Shown here piece by piece: positions 9,139 through 17,549 of a stretch of DNA of 64,000 nt. The stretch covers positions 1,558,501 through 1,622,500 of the forward strand of contig CP138355.1 in the NCBI GenBank assembly GCA_033584155.1. Reading direction: 5' to 3'. The position numbers and the translations under genes were made by a program. The notes under the pieces are model-generated. The model saw nothing but the letters and a program-made list of their open reading frames with translations. It ran no database searches and was not told the DNA's origin. The stretch's first letter is position 1; each line of letters begins with the position of its first letter. Source of the stretch: Candidatus Electrothrix scaldis. GTDB lineage: Bacteria; Desulfobacterota; Desulfobulbia; Desulfobulbales; Desulfobulbaceae.

Positions 9139-10230
9139 CTACTCCTTGTCGCCAAGGCAGATGCCGATGGAGCGTGCAGTCAGTATTTTGTCACTCTTCA
9201 GGTCTACCTGCTTTCGGCAACGGATAGCGTCTTCCAAGAGCACCGCCGACATAGTGGGGGGAGTCCAGGCAACCATTCGATCAAATAAGCCTTCTGCAGC
9301 CATTCGCACAGCAGCAGCTCCGAAGCGGAGGGCCAGCAGACGATCAAAGGTGGTGGGCGAGCCCCCTCTTTGGAGATGTCCAAGTACCAGTGATCGGGTA
9401 TCTTTACCGATCCTCTTCCTGATTTCTTCCGCAACCCATTCTCCAACACCACCGAGGACGACTTCCTCGCGACCGGCTTCTCCTTTACCTCGATTTCTAA
9501 CCTCTCCGCCTTCTTCCTTGGCTCCTTCCGCAACCACAACAATGGAATAATGTTTGCCGTGGAGTTCGTTTTCGGTGATCTTGGCGCAGACTGCATCCAT
9601 ATCAAAGGGAATCTCTGGGAGTAGGATAACATCTGCGCCTCCTGAAATTCCTGAATACAGAGCTATCCACCCAGAATCTCGCCCCATTACCTCCACGACC
9701 ATGACTCTGTCATGGGATTTAGCCGTTGAATGGAGTTTATCCAGGGCCTCTGTTGCGGTGGAAACCGCTGTATCAAAACCAAAGGTCCGGTCGGTGGCTT
9801 CCAGGTCATTATCAATAGTCTTAGGGACTCCGACAACCGGCATGCCCAACTCAGCAAAGCGATGCGCTATTTCCAGACTCCCGTCGCCACCAACAGCAAT
9901 ATGGCAGCCAAAGCCCATGCGCTTAAAGCCGTCCATAACTTTGCTCGATACGTCTACTAACATTTCTTCGTCGGCAAAGTTTTTTACCGGCATGGAAAAG
10001 GGGTTTCCCTTGTTTGTTGTGCCGAGGATTGTACCACCAGTGGGTGTTATTCCCTCAACATCGGCGGGCATCAGGCGAACAAGTTCATCTCTATCCAGAA
10101 ACCCCATATAGCCGTGCCGACTCCCATAGACCTCCCAGCCGAGTTTCGTTGCGGATTTCACAATCGCAAAAATCACCGCGTTCAGGCCGGGTGCGTCTCC
10201 GCCGCCTGTGGAAATCACTATTTTGTTCAT
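9139..10230 (-). CDS. pfkA: 6-phosphofructokinase (group with Gly104/Lys124 signature)
   Basis: A 363-residue phosphofructokinase. Visible motifs are the nucleotide loop STGGGDAPGLNAVI near the N-terminus, the GGTILGTTNKG segment, the AVGGDGSLEIA phosphate-donor motif and the catalytic PKTIDNDL. The Gly in GGDGS (rather than GGDD) points to ATP as donor, while the Lys in PKTID is the residue usual in PPi-type and mixed group III enzymes. This combination is known in actinobacterial ATP-PFKs. It phosphorylates fructose 6-phosphate in glycolysis. It is first in a three-gene minus-strand operon; no functional link to the DNA glycosylase is evident. The assignment to PFK is firm; the donor is inferred from the two residues. 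Confidence 0.92.
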   Translation of the reverse strand: MNKIVISTGGGDAPGLNAVIFAIVKSATKLGWEVYGSRHGYMGFLDRDELVRLMPADVEGITPTGGTILGTTNKGNPFSMPVKNFADEEMLVDVSSKVMDGFKRMGFGCHIAVGGDGSLEIAHRFAELGMPVVGVPKTIDNDLEATDRTFGFDTAVSTATEALDKLHSTAKSHDRVMVVEVMGRDSGWIALYSGISGGADVILLPEIPFDMDAVCAKITENELHGKHYSIVVVAEGAKEEGGEVRNRGKGEAGREEVVLGGVGEWVAEEIRKRIGKDTRSLVLGHLQRGGSPTTFDRLLALRFGAAAVRMAAEGLFDRMVAWTPPTMSAVLLEDAIRCRKQVDLKSDKILTARSIGICLGDKE

Positions 10231-10438
10231 TGTATTCCCCTTGTTACATGAAACGAATTATCTTGATTGATCTACAGGACATAAAAAGCCAACAATAGAA
10301 TAATCCTAAGAAAAGGCTGGAGGTTTTGCAACTTTTTTCCCTTGATTGCTGAGGAATAATTTTATCGATTTCCCTTTTTCTTTCTTCGCAATATCCCGGA
10401 TCAATTGATATTGAATCCCATTTAAATTTTTTCGGCCA

Positions 10439-10467
10439 TTGACTTATCAGATAAACTGCCGTACGAT
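10439..10467 (+). promoter_or_regulatory. Candidate sigma70 promoter of the selenoprotein gene
   Basis: TTGACT (10439-10444), a 17-bp spacer and TACGAT (10462-10467) lie in the 397-bp gap between divergent pfkA and the selenoprotein. This gives a leader of about 150 nt. Otherwise the gap is AT-rich without a recognisable element. Confidence 0.4.
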
Positions 10468-10627
10468 AAGAAGTAATCTGAACGTTTTATTTTTCTGTTT
10501 TTCAGATACGGTCTTTTGTTGAAGTTAGAATAAGGCTAACTAAACAGATTTTTTGGAAGAAAAGAGGAATGAAGAAGCTCAAGCTTGCTCTGTAAAGTTT
10601 GATAATTTTAACAACCTGGAGGTTATT

Positions 10628-10966
10628 ATGCTGGAAGTAACAAGTTCGGCAGTCGAGAATCTCAAGACATATCTCGCCGACAATAATATTGAATCCGCGA
10701 TCCGCATCTCTTTGATGCAGGGTGGCTGAGCAGGCCCCTCTTTGGGATTGGCTCTGGATGAGCCAAAAGAAAATGATCAGACGTTTGATGAAGGTGGTGT
10801 TCAGTTCTTGGTTGAGCAGGGATTGCTCAAAACCTGCGGTGCTATTAAAGTAGACTTCCTCGAAGCTGGCTACCGTTCAGGTTTTTCCATTACCTCTGAA
10901 AAACCTGTAGGTGGTGGCGGCGGTTGTAGTTCTGGTTCTTGTAGTTCTGGTAGCTGCGGCGGCTGA
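10628..10966 (+). CDS. HesB-like (IscA-type) selenoprotein, TGA at 10727-10729 read as selenocysteine
   Basis: Read through one in-frame TGA (codon 34), the gene encodes 112 residues: MLEVTSSAVENLKTYL, then RISLMQGG-Sec-AGPSLGLAL, then a HesB/IscA-type core. It ends in a flexible tail GGGGGCSSGSCSSGSCGG with three Cys. The Sec replaces the first conserved Cys of A-type Fe-S carriers, the hallmark of HesB-like selenoproteins of anaerobic Deltaproteobacteria. Sequence on both sides of the TGA belongs to one family in the same frame, which argues against a pseudogene. A TGGAGG ribosome site lies 5 nt before the ATG, and a strong terminator follows. If only the part after the TGA were annotated (start at 10742), the first third would be lost. 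The role is probably Fe-S or sulfur/redox handling in the cytoplasm. Confidence 0.87.
10727..10764 (+). promoter_or_regulatory. UGA(Sec) codon and candidate bacterial SECIS hairpin
   Basis: Twenty nucleotides after the TGA is a perfect 5-bp stem, GGCTC (10750-10754) with GAGCC (10760-10764), closing a 5-nt loop TGGAT. Bacterial SECIS elements are short hairpins at this distance from the UGA that bind SelB. The helix could be extended with upstream bases; this was judged by eye, not folded. Confidence 0.5.
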
Positions 10967-10993
10967 TATCACAGGGTATATTTCTCCGTAAAG

Positions 10994-11037
10994 CCTCTGT
11001 CCCGACGCTGTTGTCGGGGGAGAGGTTTTTTATTTTT
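10994..11037 (+). terminator. Rho-independent terminator after the selenoprotein gene
   Basis: A long G+C-rich stem (cctctgtcccgac at 10994-11006 with gtcgggggagagg at 11013-11025) is followed by TTTTTTATTTTT. It also separates the gene from the convergent carboxypeptidase. Confidence 0.85.
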
Positions 11038-11042
11038 CCCCT

Positions 11043-12287
11043 CTACTTTTTGCTTTTCTTTTTCTTCTTCTTTATTGTTTTTCCGCTGCCGGGATACTGT
11101 CCTTTCTTTAACAGACTAAGTATTGCTCTGCGTTGATTCCGTTTCTGATTGAGGAGGATGACGTATGGCCTCCCATCATTCAGGTAGCCAGCATAGTTGT
11201 AAATCCCCTTCATGCTGCCTGACTTGCTTTTCACCCCCATATATTTACGCAGGAGCGGGGCATAGGGTTTGAAGACTTTGAGCAGCTCCAGCATGGCCCT
11301 GACAGTGACTTTGTTATCCCGAGACAGGCCTGCGCCATCTTTCTGGATGATGGAGGCAGCTGTTTTTTTGCCGAGCTTTTTTTTAAGCACCTCGTTGATT
11401 GCCCGCTCCGCCTTGGCCCAGGTGGCCGGATAGCCATATTTTTTTGCACCGCAGGTCAGATAGACCAAATTTGAAATAAAATTCGATGAGTATTTAAGAA
11501 AGGAGGTGGCGAGTTCCTTCAAGTTCTTACTGCTCTGGTGGGTATAGATCAGTTTGGCCTTGGCAGGAACTGCCAGCACGCCTGTTTTTCCTTCTCCCGG
11601 TATTTCCGCTTCTTCCTGTAGGGCGCGGAATAGCTCAGTGGTATAGCAGGCTATCTGTCCCTCTGACGGTATTCCGCCCCGGCAGATATTAATTCGATGT
11701 TTGCCAGCAGGATAGCCTTCAGCTAAGCTCCGCATAATAGGTAAAAAGGGTGTTTCTTCCTCCGCAGAGCGAATTTTTCCTTTTTTCGTTACGCGAACAC
11801 CGACACTGTTGAAGTTTACCGAAACCGCCCCCACCGGCGCATCATAGGGGTTATCACTGTCTTCCCGCCCCGGCACTCTGTGTTCCAGAGCAAAGGCCGA
11901 AGGATCAATAAAGACCCCATTGATTTTTTTTACCCCTTTTTCTTTCAACGCTTTGAAGATAAGGCGAATTTCGTCGGATACCAGCATGGGGTCGCCTGTC
12001 CCCTTTATATAAAGATTCTGCTCTTTGTCTGTATAAAAGGCTGTGGTAAAGCGGTAATCCGGTCCGAGTATATCAAAGGCTGCAAGGGCCGTGGATATTT
12101 TGAGAACACTGGCAGGAATGTAGGATTTATCAGCGTTGCAGGAGGCGATAACCTTGCCCTGGGTATCGCTGACACCATAGGCACCGTTTTGAATGAGTTT
12201 ATGAAATGGGGGCGAACAGGATGCGCCAGCTGATTCAGCGAGAAGAAATAAAATACTTGCTAGCACCAGTGGATGGGGAAATTTCAT
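11043..12287 (-). CDS. dacB: D-alanyl-D-alanine carboxypeptidase/endopeptidase, PBP4 (S13) family
   Basis: A 414-residue exported penicillin-binding protein. The signal peptide is MKFPHPLVLASILFLLAESAGA. The catalytic triad of motifs is visible: SVLK (the SXXK with nucleophile Ser, in PASVLKIST), SSN (in KYSSNFISN) and KSG (in KSKSGSMKG, replacing KTG). It trims or cleaves peptidoglycan cross-links in the periplasm. It is shorter than E. coli DacB because much of the inserted domain is missing. It ends in an unusual run of Lys (KTIKKKKKKSKK), perhaps binding the anionic wall or membrane. It is a single gene convergent with the selenoprotein. Confidence 0.88.
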   Translation of the reverse strand: MKFPHPLVLASILFLLAESAGASCSPPFHKLIQNGAYGVSDTQGKVIASCNADKSYIPASVLKISTALAAFDILGPDYRFTTAFYTDKEQNLYIKGTGDPMLVSDEIRLIFKALKEKGVKKINGVFIDPSAFALEHRVPGREDSDNPYDAPVGAVSVNFNSVGVRVTKKGKIRSAEEETPFLPIMRSLAEGYPAGKHRINICRGGIPSEGQIACYTTELFRALQEEAEIPGEGKTGVLAVPAKAKLIYTHQSSKNLKELATSFLKYSSNFISNLVYLTCGAKKYGYPATWAKAERAINEVLKKKLGKKTAASIIQKDGAGLSRDNKVTVRAMLELLKVFKPYAPLLRKYMGVKSKSGSMKGIYNYAGYLNDGRPYVILLNQKRNQRRAILSLLKKGQYPGSGKTIKKKKKKSKK

Positions 12288-13027
12288 ATCTGCACTCCTG
12301 ATAGGTTGGACGCTATTATTGTCAACGGTACGCTGGACCCGGCTTGTAATTTATACGAAAACTTATCGAAGTTTATACCATCACTCAAGGGAATAAGAAG
12401 AAAAATAATAAAAAAATGTAAGGAGTTGCCTGATAGCTCTGTAGCGCTACATGAGTGTCTTTGACGATCTCCTGGATTTTTCGTTGCAAGAGCATCGCAT
12501 TTATTTTTGGCATCAAGGTTAAAATGGAGAAGAGCTTGGAGGCAACTGTCGCTTTTTAAAACGGTGTGTGTCGTGTGGAAAGATAGTCAGAGAAGCGTGT
12601 TTTTTCATCATATAAAATGAATATAAATTGTGTAATGACAATATTTTGACAGTTTTGTGGTATCTTGTTACATAAATGGTTTTCTTGTAGCTTGCTCTGG
12701 TGATGATGATGAATAATTTGCTGAATTTAGAGAGAAAATTGTCATTTTTTGCAATTATTGGACCGTCCTTTTTCCGAGAGCGGCAGTTTTTTCCTTGACT
12801 GTCGACGCGTTTTGCGGTTAAGCAGTAGCTGCTCTTTTTTGAGATGGAAGGATTTTTATAAAATACATTATGTTCCCCCAGATGAATTCGGGTGCCTCTG
12901 TATTCGGAAAGGGTGATCGGCCTGTTGCGTCGGCCGTTTTGTAACGGCGCATTCGGCTGACGGAACTGAATAGATTGTTTTTTTAAGGCATAAACTTGGT
13001 TTAAAAGTACAAAACAAGGAGGCCGTT
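12288..13027. other. 740-bp intergenic region upstream of the redox operon
   Basis: No supported gene lies here. A plausible sigma70 promoter is TTGACA (12646-12651), 17 bp, TACATA (12669-12674) on the plus strand. It would give a leader of about 350 nt for the operon starting at 13028. Within the leader, around 12917-12935, a palindrome (cggcc...ggccg) could form a hairpin. An untranslated regulatory leader or small RNA is possible but not demonstrated. Confidence 0.4.
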
Positions 13028-13336
13028 ATGGCTGAAGAACAGATGGAGAGTGTGAACACACAGAAAGGGCCCGACGAGGTGGTTGCCGACAAGCGGGGCT
13101 TTCTCCGGTGGGCTGGGGCTGCTTTAGGAGTCGTAGCTGCTGCTGGTTGGACCGGATTGGCGATCACGAAATCCGCCAAAAAATCCGAAGCTGCGAATAC
13201 CCGTGCCCACTCCGTTGAGGAGGAGTTGCGGCAGCAGCAGATCATGACTGGCAAGAAAATGGTCGTCATGACCCAGGAAGAAAAGCAGAAGATGCTTGAC
13301 CGTATCCTGCGCAACCATTACCGGACGGTATCCTGA
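13028..13336 (+). CDS. Small Tat-like membrane-anchored protein of the NrfD operon
   Basis: A 102-residue protein. A charged N-terminus is followed by DKRGFLRWAGAALGVVAAAGW (about residues 21-42), which resembles a twin-arginine signal/anchor with KR in place of RR. The rest is a short charged, helical tail. It has no Cys, so it binds no haem or cluster itself. It is first in the operon, with a good AAGGAGG ribosome site and 38 bp to the Fe-S gene. Its position suggests a small structural or assembly subunit of the NrfD-type complex. I do not recognise a named family. Confidence 0.6.
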   Translation: MAEEQMESVNTQKGPDEVVADKRGFLRWAGAALGVVAAAGWTGLAITKSAKKSEAANTRAHSVEEELRQQQIMTGKKMVVMTQEEKQKMLDRILRNHYRTVS

Positions 13337-13374
13337 GCGCATTCAGGACGCCATATTAACGGAGGCAATAGACA

Positions 13375-14430
13375 ATGTCGGAAGACAAAAGAAAAAATGA
13401 CATCGCTGAAGGGCAAGACGACGGGGCAACCAAGGAATCCCGCCGTGATTTCCTGAAAAAGCTGGGTGTTGCAGCAGCTGCAACAACAGTGGCGCCAGCA
13501 GCTACGGCGAAAGCAGCCAGCATAGCTGAGCACTTGCAGACGCATTTTGAGATGATGAGCGACTCTCAAAAGGAAAAGGCCATTGCCCGCTTAGAGAAAC
13601 GCTACAGCGAGCAGTTTGAGAAGCAGGTCACGGTGGCAAATACACCCGCCCCGGATGGAGTGCTATTCGGCTATGCCCTCAATATCTCCAAATGCATCGG
13701 CTGTCGCCGCTGTGTTGAGGCTTGTGTCAGAGAAAATAATCAATCCCGTGGTGAAGAAGATACCCGTCATCTCCCGATCCAGTGGATCCGGGTGTTGGAG
13801 ATGACACGAGGCAATGACACCTTTCAGCTGGAAAACTGGCATAAGGGATCTCCCAGTAGCAGTCCCATAGGTGATTACGGTGTCCAGTCCGGTGGTCATG
13901 CCGATAAGGCTGTCGGTATTTCCGGTCACGCAGAGCATTACTATTACCCAGAGCAGGTCCCGGAAGAGAATTCCTTCTATTTTCCGGTACAGTGTCAGCA
14001 ATGTGAAGACCCGGCCTGTGTCAGGGCTTGTCCTGTCCGTGCGACCTTCCGCGATCCTAACGGAATCGTAGTTATCGATTATAACTGGTGTATCGGTTGT
14101 CGTATGTGTCAGTTGGCCTGTCCGTACTGGGCACGCCGGTTCAACTGGGGCGAACCGATTTTGCCCAATGAGGATATGAATCCCAAGACCCATTACCTGG
14201 GGAACCGTCCCCGTATGCGCGGGGTCATGGAAAAATGTACCTTTTGTTTACAGAGGGTGAGAGATGGACGCTATCCGGCATGTGTGGAAGCCTGTCCTGT
14301 GGGTGCAAGAAAATTCGGCAACCTGCTTGATCCTGAAAGTGAAATAAGGAAGATTTTGGCAAACAAAAAGGTGTTCCGGTTTAAAGAGGATTTCAACACC
14401 GAACCAAAATTTTTCTATTACATGGATTAG
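13375..14430 (+). CDS. Tat-exported ferredoxin-like subunit with four [4Fe-4S] motifs (DsrO/NrfC/HmcB-like)
   Basis: A 351-residue protein with a canonical twin-arginine signal (SRRDFLKKLG, residues 22-31, then an Ala-rich stretch). Four Cys motifs follow: CIGCRRCVEAC (about 107), CQQCEDPACVRAC (207), CIGCRMCQLAC (239) and CTFCLQRVRDG...CVEAC (288). This is the electron-transfer subunit of complex iron-sulfur molybdoenzyme-like and NrfD-containing complexes. It acts on the periplasmic face, passing electrons between the NrfD quinone site and the cytochrome. It lies between the small Tat-like gene and nrfD-like (13-bp gap). No molybdopterin catalytic subunit is encoded nearby. Confidence 0.88.
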   Translation: MSEDKRKNDIAEGQDDGATKESRRDFLKKLGVAAAATTVAPAATAKAASIAEHLQTHFEMMSDSQKEKAIARLEKRYSEQFEKQVTVANTPAPDGVLFGYALNISKCIGCRRCVEACVRENNQSRGEEDTRHLPIQWIRVLEMTRGNDTFQLENWHKGSPSSSPIGDYGVQSGGHADKAVGISGHAEHYYYPEQVPEENSFYFPVQCQQCEDPACVRACPVRATFRDPNGIVVIDYNWCIGCRMCQLACPYWARRFNWGEPILPNEDMNPKTHYLGNRPRMRGVMEKCTFCLQRVRDGRYPACVEACPVGARKFGNLLDPESEIRKILANKKVFRFKEDFNTEPKFFYYMD

Positions 14431-14443
14431 AGGAGTATTACTG

Positions 14444-15709
14444 ATGACAACGACAACGCAACCCGCTTCAGTTTTTCAGAAGTCGATAGCTTTCTCCCGC
14501 GACTTCTGCATGTATACAGTAAAAGGAGGAAAAGTCTATTACAGTTGGCTGCTTTTCCTTTCCTTTTTTGTCCTTGTAGGCCTTGTCACCACCTTTATAC
14601 AGATGACGACCGGCCTTGTCGTCACCGGAGCCTCAGACCAAATCGTTTGGGAGCTGTTCGTCTCCAACTTTATTCACTGCCCATCTATCGCCTCGGCAGC
14701 AGTGCTGGTGGTGACCCCTGCTTATATCTATAAGCGTAAAGATATGAAGCAGCTGGCCGTTATCGGTGAGGCCATTGCCATGGTCTTCGTGATTATCGGT
14801 CTCACCTTTATCATATTCCACATGGGGCGACCGGACCGGTCATGGCATGCGATCCCTTTGATAGGTATCTTTAACTTTCCCAGTTCGGTGCTTACCTATG
14901 ACATCATCGTGCTGAATGTTTACCTCGTTCTTAACGCGGTAGCGGTCTTCTATTATCTGTACAAACACTATGTCGGTCAGCCGCTGAACACCACATTCTA
15001 TACTCCTCTAATCTGGTTTGCTGTGGCATGGGGGCCGTTCATTCATATCATTACCGCCTTCATCCTCAGCAGCAATGCGCAGATCGCCGTATGGCATTCT
15101 GCTCTCATGCCCTTTTCCTTTCTCGCTATGGCAGCTGCCGCTGGACCGGGCTTGGTCATTGTAACACTCTTGGTGATTCGCAAATTCACTAAACTGGAAG
15201 TTCAGGACTCGGTTATTGACTTCTTTTCCCAAGTCATTATCTGGGGTGTGGGCCTTCTTATCCTGATGTTTGCGGTAGAGTTTTTTACAGAACTCTATCC
15301 TGCCACACATCATGCTGCCCCTCTGGAGTATGCGATTAATGGACATAACGGTATGAACCCCTATGGTCCGTGGTTTTGGTCAATCATGACCATATTTGTG
15401 GTGCAGTTCTTCCTGCTGTGCATCAAAAAAGTACGGAAGAGCTATAACTTTATGCTTCCTCTGCTTTGTATTTCAGTCTTTCTGAGCGTTCTGTTTGAAA
15501 AACCCTCAGTTTTGATTTTTCCGGCCTTCAGCCCGACCCCCTTGGGTGAGTATGCCATATATCGTCCGACCTTGATTGAAATCTGCAACATTCTGTTCAT
15601 CTGGGCGGGCGGTTTTATCCTGCTGACTATGGTCCTTAAGGGTGTGGTTGGCGTTTTGGTTGGTGATGTGCAAGATTCCAGTGTAGCTGTGGAAGGAGGT
15701 GCAAAATGA
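14444..15709 (+). CDS. NrfD/PsrC-family integral membrane subunit (quinone-interacting)
   Basis: A 421-residue polytopic protein with about ten hydrophobic helices, starting around residue 30 (YYSWLLFLSFFVLVGLVTTF). Segments such as FHMGRPDRSWH (about 124-134) and FPSSVLTYDIIVLNVY are typical of the NrfD/DsrP/HmcC branch. That branch exchanges electrons with menaquinone and in some complexes may move protons. It follows the Fe-S subunit by 13 bp and overlaps the cytochrome start by 4 bp (ATGA), so the subunits are translationally coupled. The direction (quinol oxidation or quinone reduction) cannot be read from sequence. Confidence 0.87.
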   Translation: MTTTTQPASVFQKSIAFSRDFCMYTVKGGKVYYSWLLFLSFFVLVGLVTTFIQMTTGLVVTGASDQIVWELFVSNFIHCPSIASAAVLVVTPAYIYKRKDMKQLAVIGEAIAMVFVIIGLTFIIFHMGRPDRSWHAIPLIGIFNFPSSVLTYDIIVLNVYLVLNAVAVFYYLYKHYVGQPLNTTFYTPLIWFAVAWGPFIHIITAFILSSNAQIAVWHSALMPFSFLAMAAAAGPGLVIVTLLVIRKFTKLEVQDSVIDFFSQVIIWGVGLLILMFAVEFFTELYPATHHAAPLEYAINGHNGMNPYGPWFWSIMTIFVVQFFLLCIKKVRKSYNFMLPLLCISVFLSVLFEKPSVLIFPAFSPTPLGEYAIYRPTLIEICNILFIWAGGFILLTMVLKGVVGVLVGDVQDSSVAVEGGAK

Positions 15710-16692
15710 TTTCAGCGAGAAAACACATGAGAGCAGCGGTTCTCGTCGGCCTTTTCTTCGTAGCGATCAGCGGCCTGATCCTTCATAACATGCCTGGAGA
15801 GGCTGTGGCGCAAGAAGATGCGGCACAACATGAGGAGTCTGGCGCAGCAGTACAAGAAGCTCCAGCTGAGGCTACACAAGAAGAGGCAGCAGTAGAGCAA
15901 GAAGCTCCAGCTGAGGTTGCGCAAGAAGAGCCAGCAGTAGAGCAAGAAGCTCCAGCGGATGCGGCACCAGCCACCTCTGCTGCGGGAGTTGAGTGCTATG
16001 AAAGTAGAAAAGATGCCACCAAGATTTTGCAGGTGCAAAATGCAAACCCCAAATACGGTTATCCCAATGTGAAGTGTTCACCCACCACAGGGGCCGTTCT
16101 TTGGTACGGCGATCCCTACACCGGGACTGAGCCTATTGGGGAAATGCCGACATACGGCGATAAGACTGATGGTGACTTTGCTCAGGCTGTGATCAGACCT
16201 CGTACGGGGCACCTGAAAACAATCCAGCAGACAAACATGCAGTGCAGTGGCTGTCATCAGGCTCCTCCTCAGCAGACAAATCCTCGTCAGCTGATGATGC
16301 ACCAGGATATCGTGAGCGACGCGAGCAAGTTACAGCATGGTCGCGGTGCTATCTGGTGTCTTGACTGCCATAATGCTGAAAATCGTGACACCCTTATTGA
16401 CCAACAAGGCAATGAGGTGAGCTTCAATCAGTCCCAGAAGGTCTGCGGTAGTTGTCACGGTGATCTCTACAGCGACTGGCGCATGGGCCTCCACGGCAAA
16501 CGCACCGGTGAATGGAAAGTCGGTGGGAAGAAACGCTGGTGGACCTGTACAGAATGCCATAACCCGCATACTGTTCAAGAGCATCGTTTTGATCCGGTTA
16601 AACCCGAGCCACCACCTGCTCTGCCTCGTGGTATGAGCAAAGATGACCTCAAGGGTGCTGAGGGCCACGGTGACCACGGCGGCGGTCATTGA
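15706..16692 (+). CDS. Tetraheme c-type cytochrome with Ala/Glu/Pro repeat linker
   Basis: A 328-residue exported cytochrome. The N-terminal signal or anchor (HMRAAVLVGLFFVAISGLIL) is followed by a disordered linker (residues 41-92). That linker is built from repeats around EAPAEVAQEEPAVEQ. Four CXXCH motifs lie at about residues 180 (CSGCH), 219 (CLDCH), 247 (CGSCH) and 281 (CTECH), and a His-rich tail (HGDHGGGH) ends the protein. It is the last subunit of the NrfD operon. It probably links the complex to soluble periplasmic cytochromes, with the linker giving reach. The family fits NapC/NrfB-like haem packing only loosely. Confidence 0.85.
   Translation: MISARKHMRAAVLVGLFFVAISGLILHNMPGEAVAQEDAAQHEESGAAVQEAPAEATQEEAAVEQEAPAEVAQEEPAVEQEAPADAAPATSAAGVECYESRKDATKILQVQNANPKYGYPNVKCSPTTGAVLWYGDPYTGTEPIGEMPTYGDKTDGDFAQAVIRPRTGHLKTIQQTNMQCSGCHQAPPQQTNPRQLMMHQDIVSDASKLQHGRGAIWCLDCHNAENRDTLIDQQGNEVSFNQSQKVCGSCHGDLYSDWRMGLHGKRTGEWKVGGKKRWWTCTECHNPHTVQEHRFDPVKPEPPPALPRGMSKDDLKGAEGHGDHGGGH
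15856..15965 (+). repeat. 45-bp in-frame tandem repeat in the tetraheme cytochrome
   Basis: Units start gaagctccagc at 15856, 15901 and 15946. The first two are full 45-bp units with few differences; the third is a 20-bp part. It encodes the Ala/Glu/Pro linker between membrane anchor and haem domain, and copy number could vary by slippage. Confidence 0.85.
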
Positions 16693-16724
16693 TTTGCGCA
16701 GCAAGTAATCGAAGTAACGAGCTT

Positions 16725-16765
16725 TAAAAAAGGCTGGAGACAATGTCTCCGGCCTTTTTGTTTTT
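16725..16765. terminator. Bidirectional rho-independent terminator after the NrfD operon
   Basis: A stem made of AAAAAAGGCTGGAGAC and GTCTCCGGCCTTTTTG around a 4-nt loop has an A-run on the left and a T-run on the right. It can end both the operon and the convergent purE-like gene. Confidence 0.85.
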
Positions 16766-16860
16766 GAGAGCTGGTGGTGAGAGAGGGAAGGGGGCTCTGT
16801 TATCTTAACTCAGAGTAAGGTAGGAGGTTGTCTCTTCTATACAACGGTACCGCAAGAGCA

Positions 16861-17328
16861 TCACGCCCTGTTGGCTTCATCAGCCTTGATTAATGTGGAG
16901 ATTTTTTCCTCGTTCTTTTCCTGGATGATCTTTTTGAACTCCGCATTAATCAGGCATAACATCTGGGCGATATGTTTCGCTACATTTGCTGGGCGGAGAA
17001 TCAGGGAGTTGGAACTGCCCGGAGGATTATCCACGCAGGAAAAATGATTGGTTTTATCAGGGGGGCAGCTGATGACCGGGTGGACACTGTGAAATGATAA
17101 TACCCCGGATAATGCGTCGGTGGCACCGGCTATGGACACAATGATGCTCGGTACGGAAGATTCATTGAGTTCCTTGACGATGTTTTCACAGGCAACAGGT
17201 TGCTTGTGGGCTGAACAAATTCTGATGTTTGATTCAATGGTGAATTTTGCTAATTCATCCTGAATCTTTTTGATATGCGGCAGGTCGCTGTCTGATCCGG
17301 AGATGATGACGACGTTATACTCTTTCAT
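16861..17328 (-). CDS. purE: PurE-like phosphoribosylaminoimidazole carboxylase/mutase
   Basis: A 155-residue protein of the PurE family. The motifs are ISGSDSDLP near the N-terminus (the GSxSD substrate loop) and CSAHKQP (about residue 40), then SIAGATDALSGVL. The Lys in SAHK, where the common N5-CAIR mutase has SAHR, resembles class II PurE, which uses AIR and CO2 directly. Purine biosynthesis is the family role. The tail after residue 125 is divergent and Lys/Glu-rich, and no other pur gene is adjacent. A divergent paralogue with another substrate is possible. Confidence 0.75.
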   Translation of the reverse strand: MKEYNVVIISGSDSDLPHIKKIQDELAKFTIESNIRICSAHKQPVACENIVKELNESSVPSIIVSIAGATDALSGVLSFHSVHPVISCPPDKTNHFSCVDNPPGSSNSLILRPANVAKHIAQMLCLINAEFKKIIQEKNEEKISTLIKADEANRA

Positions 17329-17549
17329 GGAAGTACCTCTTTTATTTTAAAGGATGAATGATCAATAGGTGTATTTATAGAAACTTATGGGGAAACGGCG
17401 GATGGCTTGTGCCGCGAGCCATATTCTCAGGGATGTGGCTTTCAGCCAATTAACCCCGAACTGCCTTAGCTCTGCCGCATGGTATAGCAAGGAAGCCTAT
17501 GAGGAGGGTTCCTGCTATCATCACTTGTTATCCTAAGTGGATGCTTTTG

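Noticed and set aside
10742..10966. A separate 74-residue gene starting after the TGA
   Set aside because: The sequence before the TGA is the missing first third of the same HesB-like family, with its own ribosome site at the 10628 ATG.
12273..12464. A 63-codon plus-strand frame upstream of dacB
   Set aside because: It overlaps the dacB start on the other strand, has no ribosome site, and its composition is not protein-like.
15712..16038. Long antisense frames rich in Ser/Leu/Trp over the cytochrome linker
   Set aside because: They are a by-product of the 45-bp tandem repeat read on the opposite strand.
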